Source of the DNA: Chara braunii
Lineage: Eukaryota > Streptophyta > Charophyceae > Charales > Characeae
Direction of reading: 5' to 3'
Assembly: GCA_003427395.1 (NCBI GenBank)
Contig: BFEA01000632.1
Coordinates: 620,976 to 649,162, forward strand
DNA length: 28,187 nucleotides
Within the stretch, counting starts at the first letter, position 1; each line of letters opens with the position of its first letter. The translations under genes were made by a program, and so were the position numbers. Under the pieces are notes generated by a model. That model was not told where the DNA came from. It saw only the letters and a program-made list of their open reading frames with translations, and made no database searches. This document shows, piece by piece, positions 27,421-28,187 of the stretch.

Positions 27421-28018
27421 GAGAAAACTGGTGAGGCCACAACTCTTGTGGTGGTATCTAGATTCGACCATCGGTCTATTTCTCGACAACTCATGGGTGT
27501 AACAATTCTTAGACACTTGTTGGTGTGCCATTGGTTTTACACTCCCTGGCGGGGGGCCTAGGTCCCATGTCTGGACGTTTTGTACGCAGCCAGGACGCTG
27601 CACTTCACTCCAGGAAATTTTATCGTGTAGTGAAACTTTTGTTTTCATGTGTTTTCTGTAGGCGGATTTGGGGTTAAATCATGGTTTATCAGGGGACAAG
27701 CCGAAGAAAATGGGGTTGAAGGTGTAAGGTCGGTAGTTATGTAAGGTGTTAGGTGGGGGACCAACAACGGTGTGTGTATGTTAGGTGGCATTCGGGTGCC
27801 TTTTAGGAAAACTTTTTTTTTTCGTTGCCCCACATGCACACTTTCATAGATATAAATAGATGTGTTTTGGGTATACGAAGTAACCAGCCCGAATAACTCA
27901 GCACTATTTCACTACATTTTGAACTGAGGTCTGCATATCCACAGTTCATATGTGCACCAACTGAAATAGGCCCTATTGGTAGCTGCAATATACTGGCGGG
28001 TCAGTCCGACATTTTTTT
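27421..28018. other. Unassigned DNA
   Basis: I see no gene, RNA or clear repeat here beyond short T-tracts. The minus-strand frame to 27648 shows no recognisable domain. Confidence 0.4.
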
Positions 28019-28187
28019 TTTTTTTTTTTAGAAGGCTAATTTTTTTAAACCACCAGTACCTCGCCCAACTATGAAGTTCGAGGCTTGGACTACCGGTAGC
28101 CCGATCATTCCCGAGCCTCAGACTTTATTACCAAGCCTCGGACAACCGATAGTATATCACTGGAAAAAAAAAAAAAAAAAAAAAAAA
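28019..28187. repeat. Partial repeat sharing the 24655 arm, ending in poly(A)
   Basis: T-tract, then TTAAACCACCAGTACC (28045-28060) continuing as TCGCCCAACT, which matches the arm at 24657-24682. Farther on, CGAGGCTTGG (28079-28088) pairs with CCAAGCCTCG (28131-28140). It ends CACTGG and a run of A to the window edge, so it may be a SINE-like copy; its end is cut off. Confidence 0.5.

Noticed and set aside
27271-27648. 125-aa minus-strand protein resembling a frame at 24736-25038
   Set aside because: The similarity comes from the inverted DNA repeat; no domain is visible and both frames are short.

Overview
Eukaryotic, non-coding DNA built almost entirely of mobile elements; no host gene could be supported. 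Features of the elements (L1-type LINEs with an ORF1 ending in a zinc knuckle, an APE endonuclease, an RT and a C-terminal RVT-type zinc finger; plant-type TTTAGGG-like telomeric repeats in one LINE tail; Harbinger-like and hAT-like MITEs) point to a streptophyte. A charophyte alga such as Chara, or a bryophyte or fern, is my guess from the style of the RT proteins; that is inference and could be wrong. Nothing bacterial is present.

Layout. (1) 1-402: the 3' tail of a minus-strand retroelement (poly-T at the window edge) joined to two fold-back hairpins. (2) 768-4820: two LINE insertions of the same family placed one after the other in one target site. LINE-A (781-4157) is 5'-truncated but keeps an open 954-codon RT/zinc-finger ORF. 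LINE-B (4167-4807) keeps only the last codons of ORF2 plus the 3' UTR. The same target sequence flanks both and sits between them. (3) 4821-5640: GC-rich unassigned DNA with hairpins. (4) 5690-12487 continuing at 23498-24485: LINE-C, a decayed but near full-length LINE (ORF1, endonuclease, RT, zinc finger) of the same family as LINE-A. It is cut by a 453-bp fold-back insertion (11574-12026) and by LINE-D. (5) 12488-23493: LINE-D, inserted in LINE-C. Its ORF1 is split by a 2.4-kb DNA element (13694-16094) with inverted ends and palindromic subterminal arrays. Its endonuclease/RT segment (about 18156-21862) is inverted relative to ORF1 and the ORF2 C-terminus. Its tail has telomere-like repeats and two poly(A) tracts 141 bp apart. 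(6) 24486-28187: AT-rich repeat DNA with a fold-back element, a hAT-like MITE, a Harbinger/Tourist-like MITE, a 48-bp tandem array, and a long inverted repeat pair.

How the parts relate. The order of events can be read from nesting: LINE-C is oldest; LINE-D landed in it; the 2.4-kb element then landed in LINE-D ORF1; the inversion came during or after LINE-D insertion. LINE-A is the youngest-looking copy. LINE-A and LINE-B share a folded 3' UTR module that is the best candidate for the signal by which the RT recognises its template. All proteins here would serve retrotransposition (ORF1 RNA binding, target nicking, reverse transcription); only LINE-A ORF2 is open over a long span, and it lacks the endonuclease.
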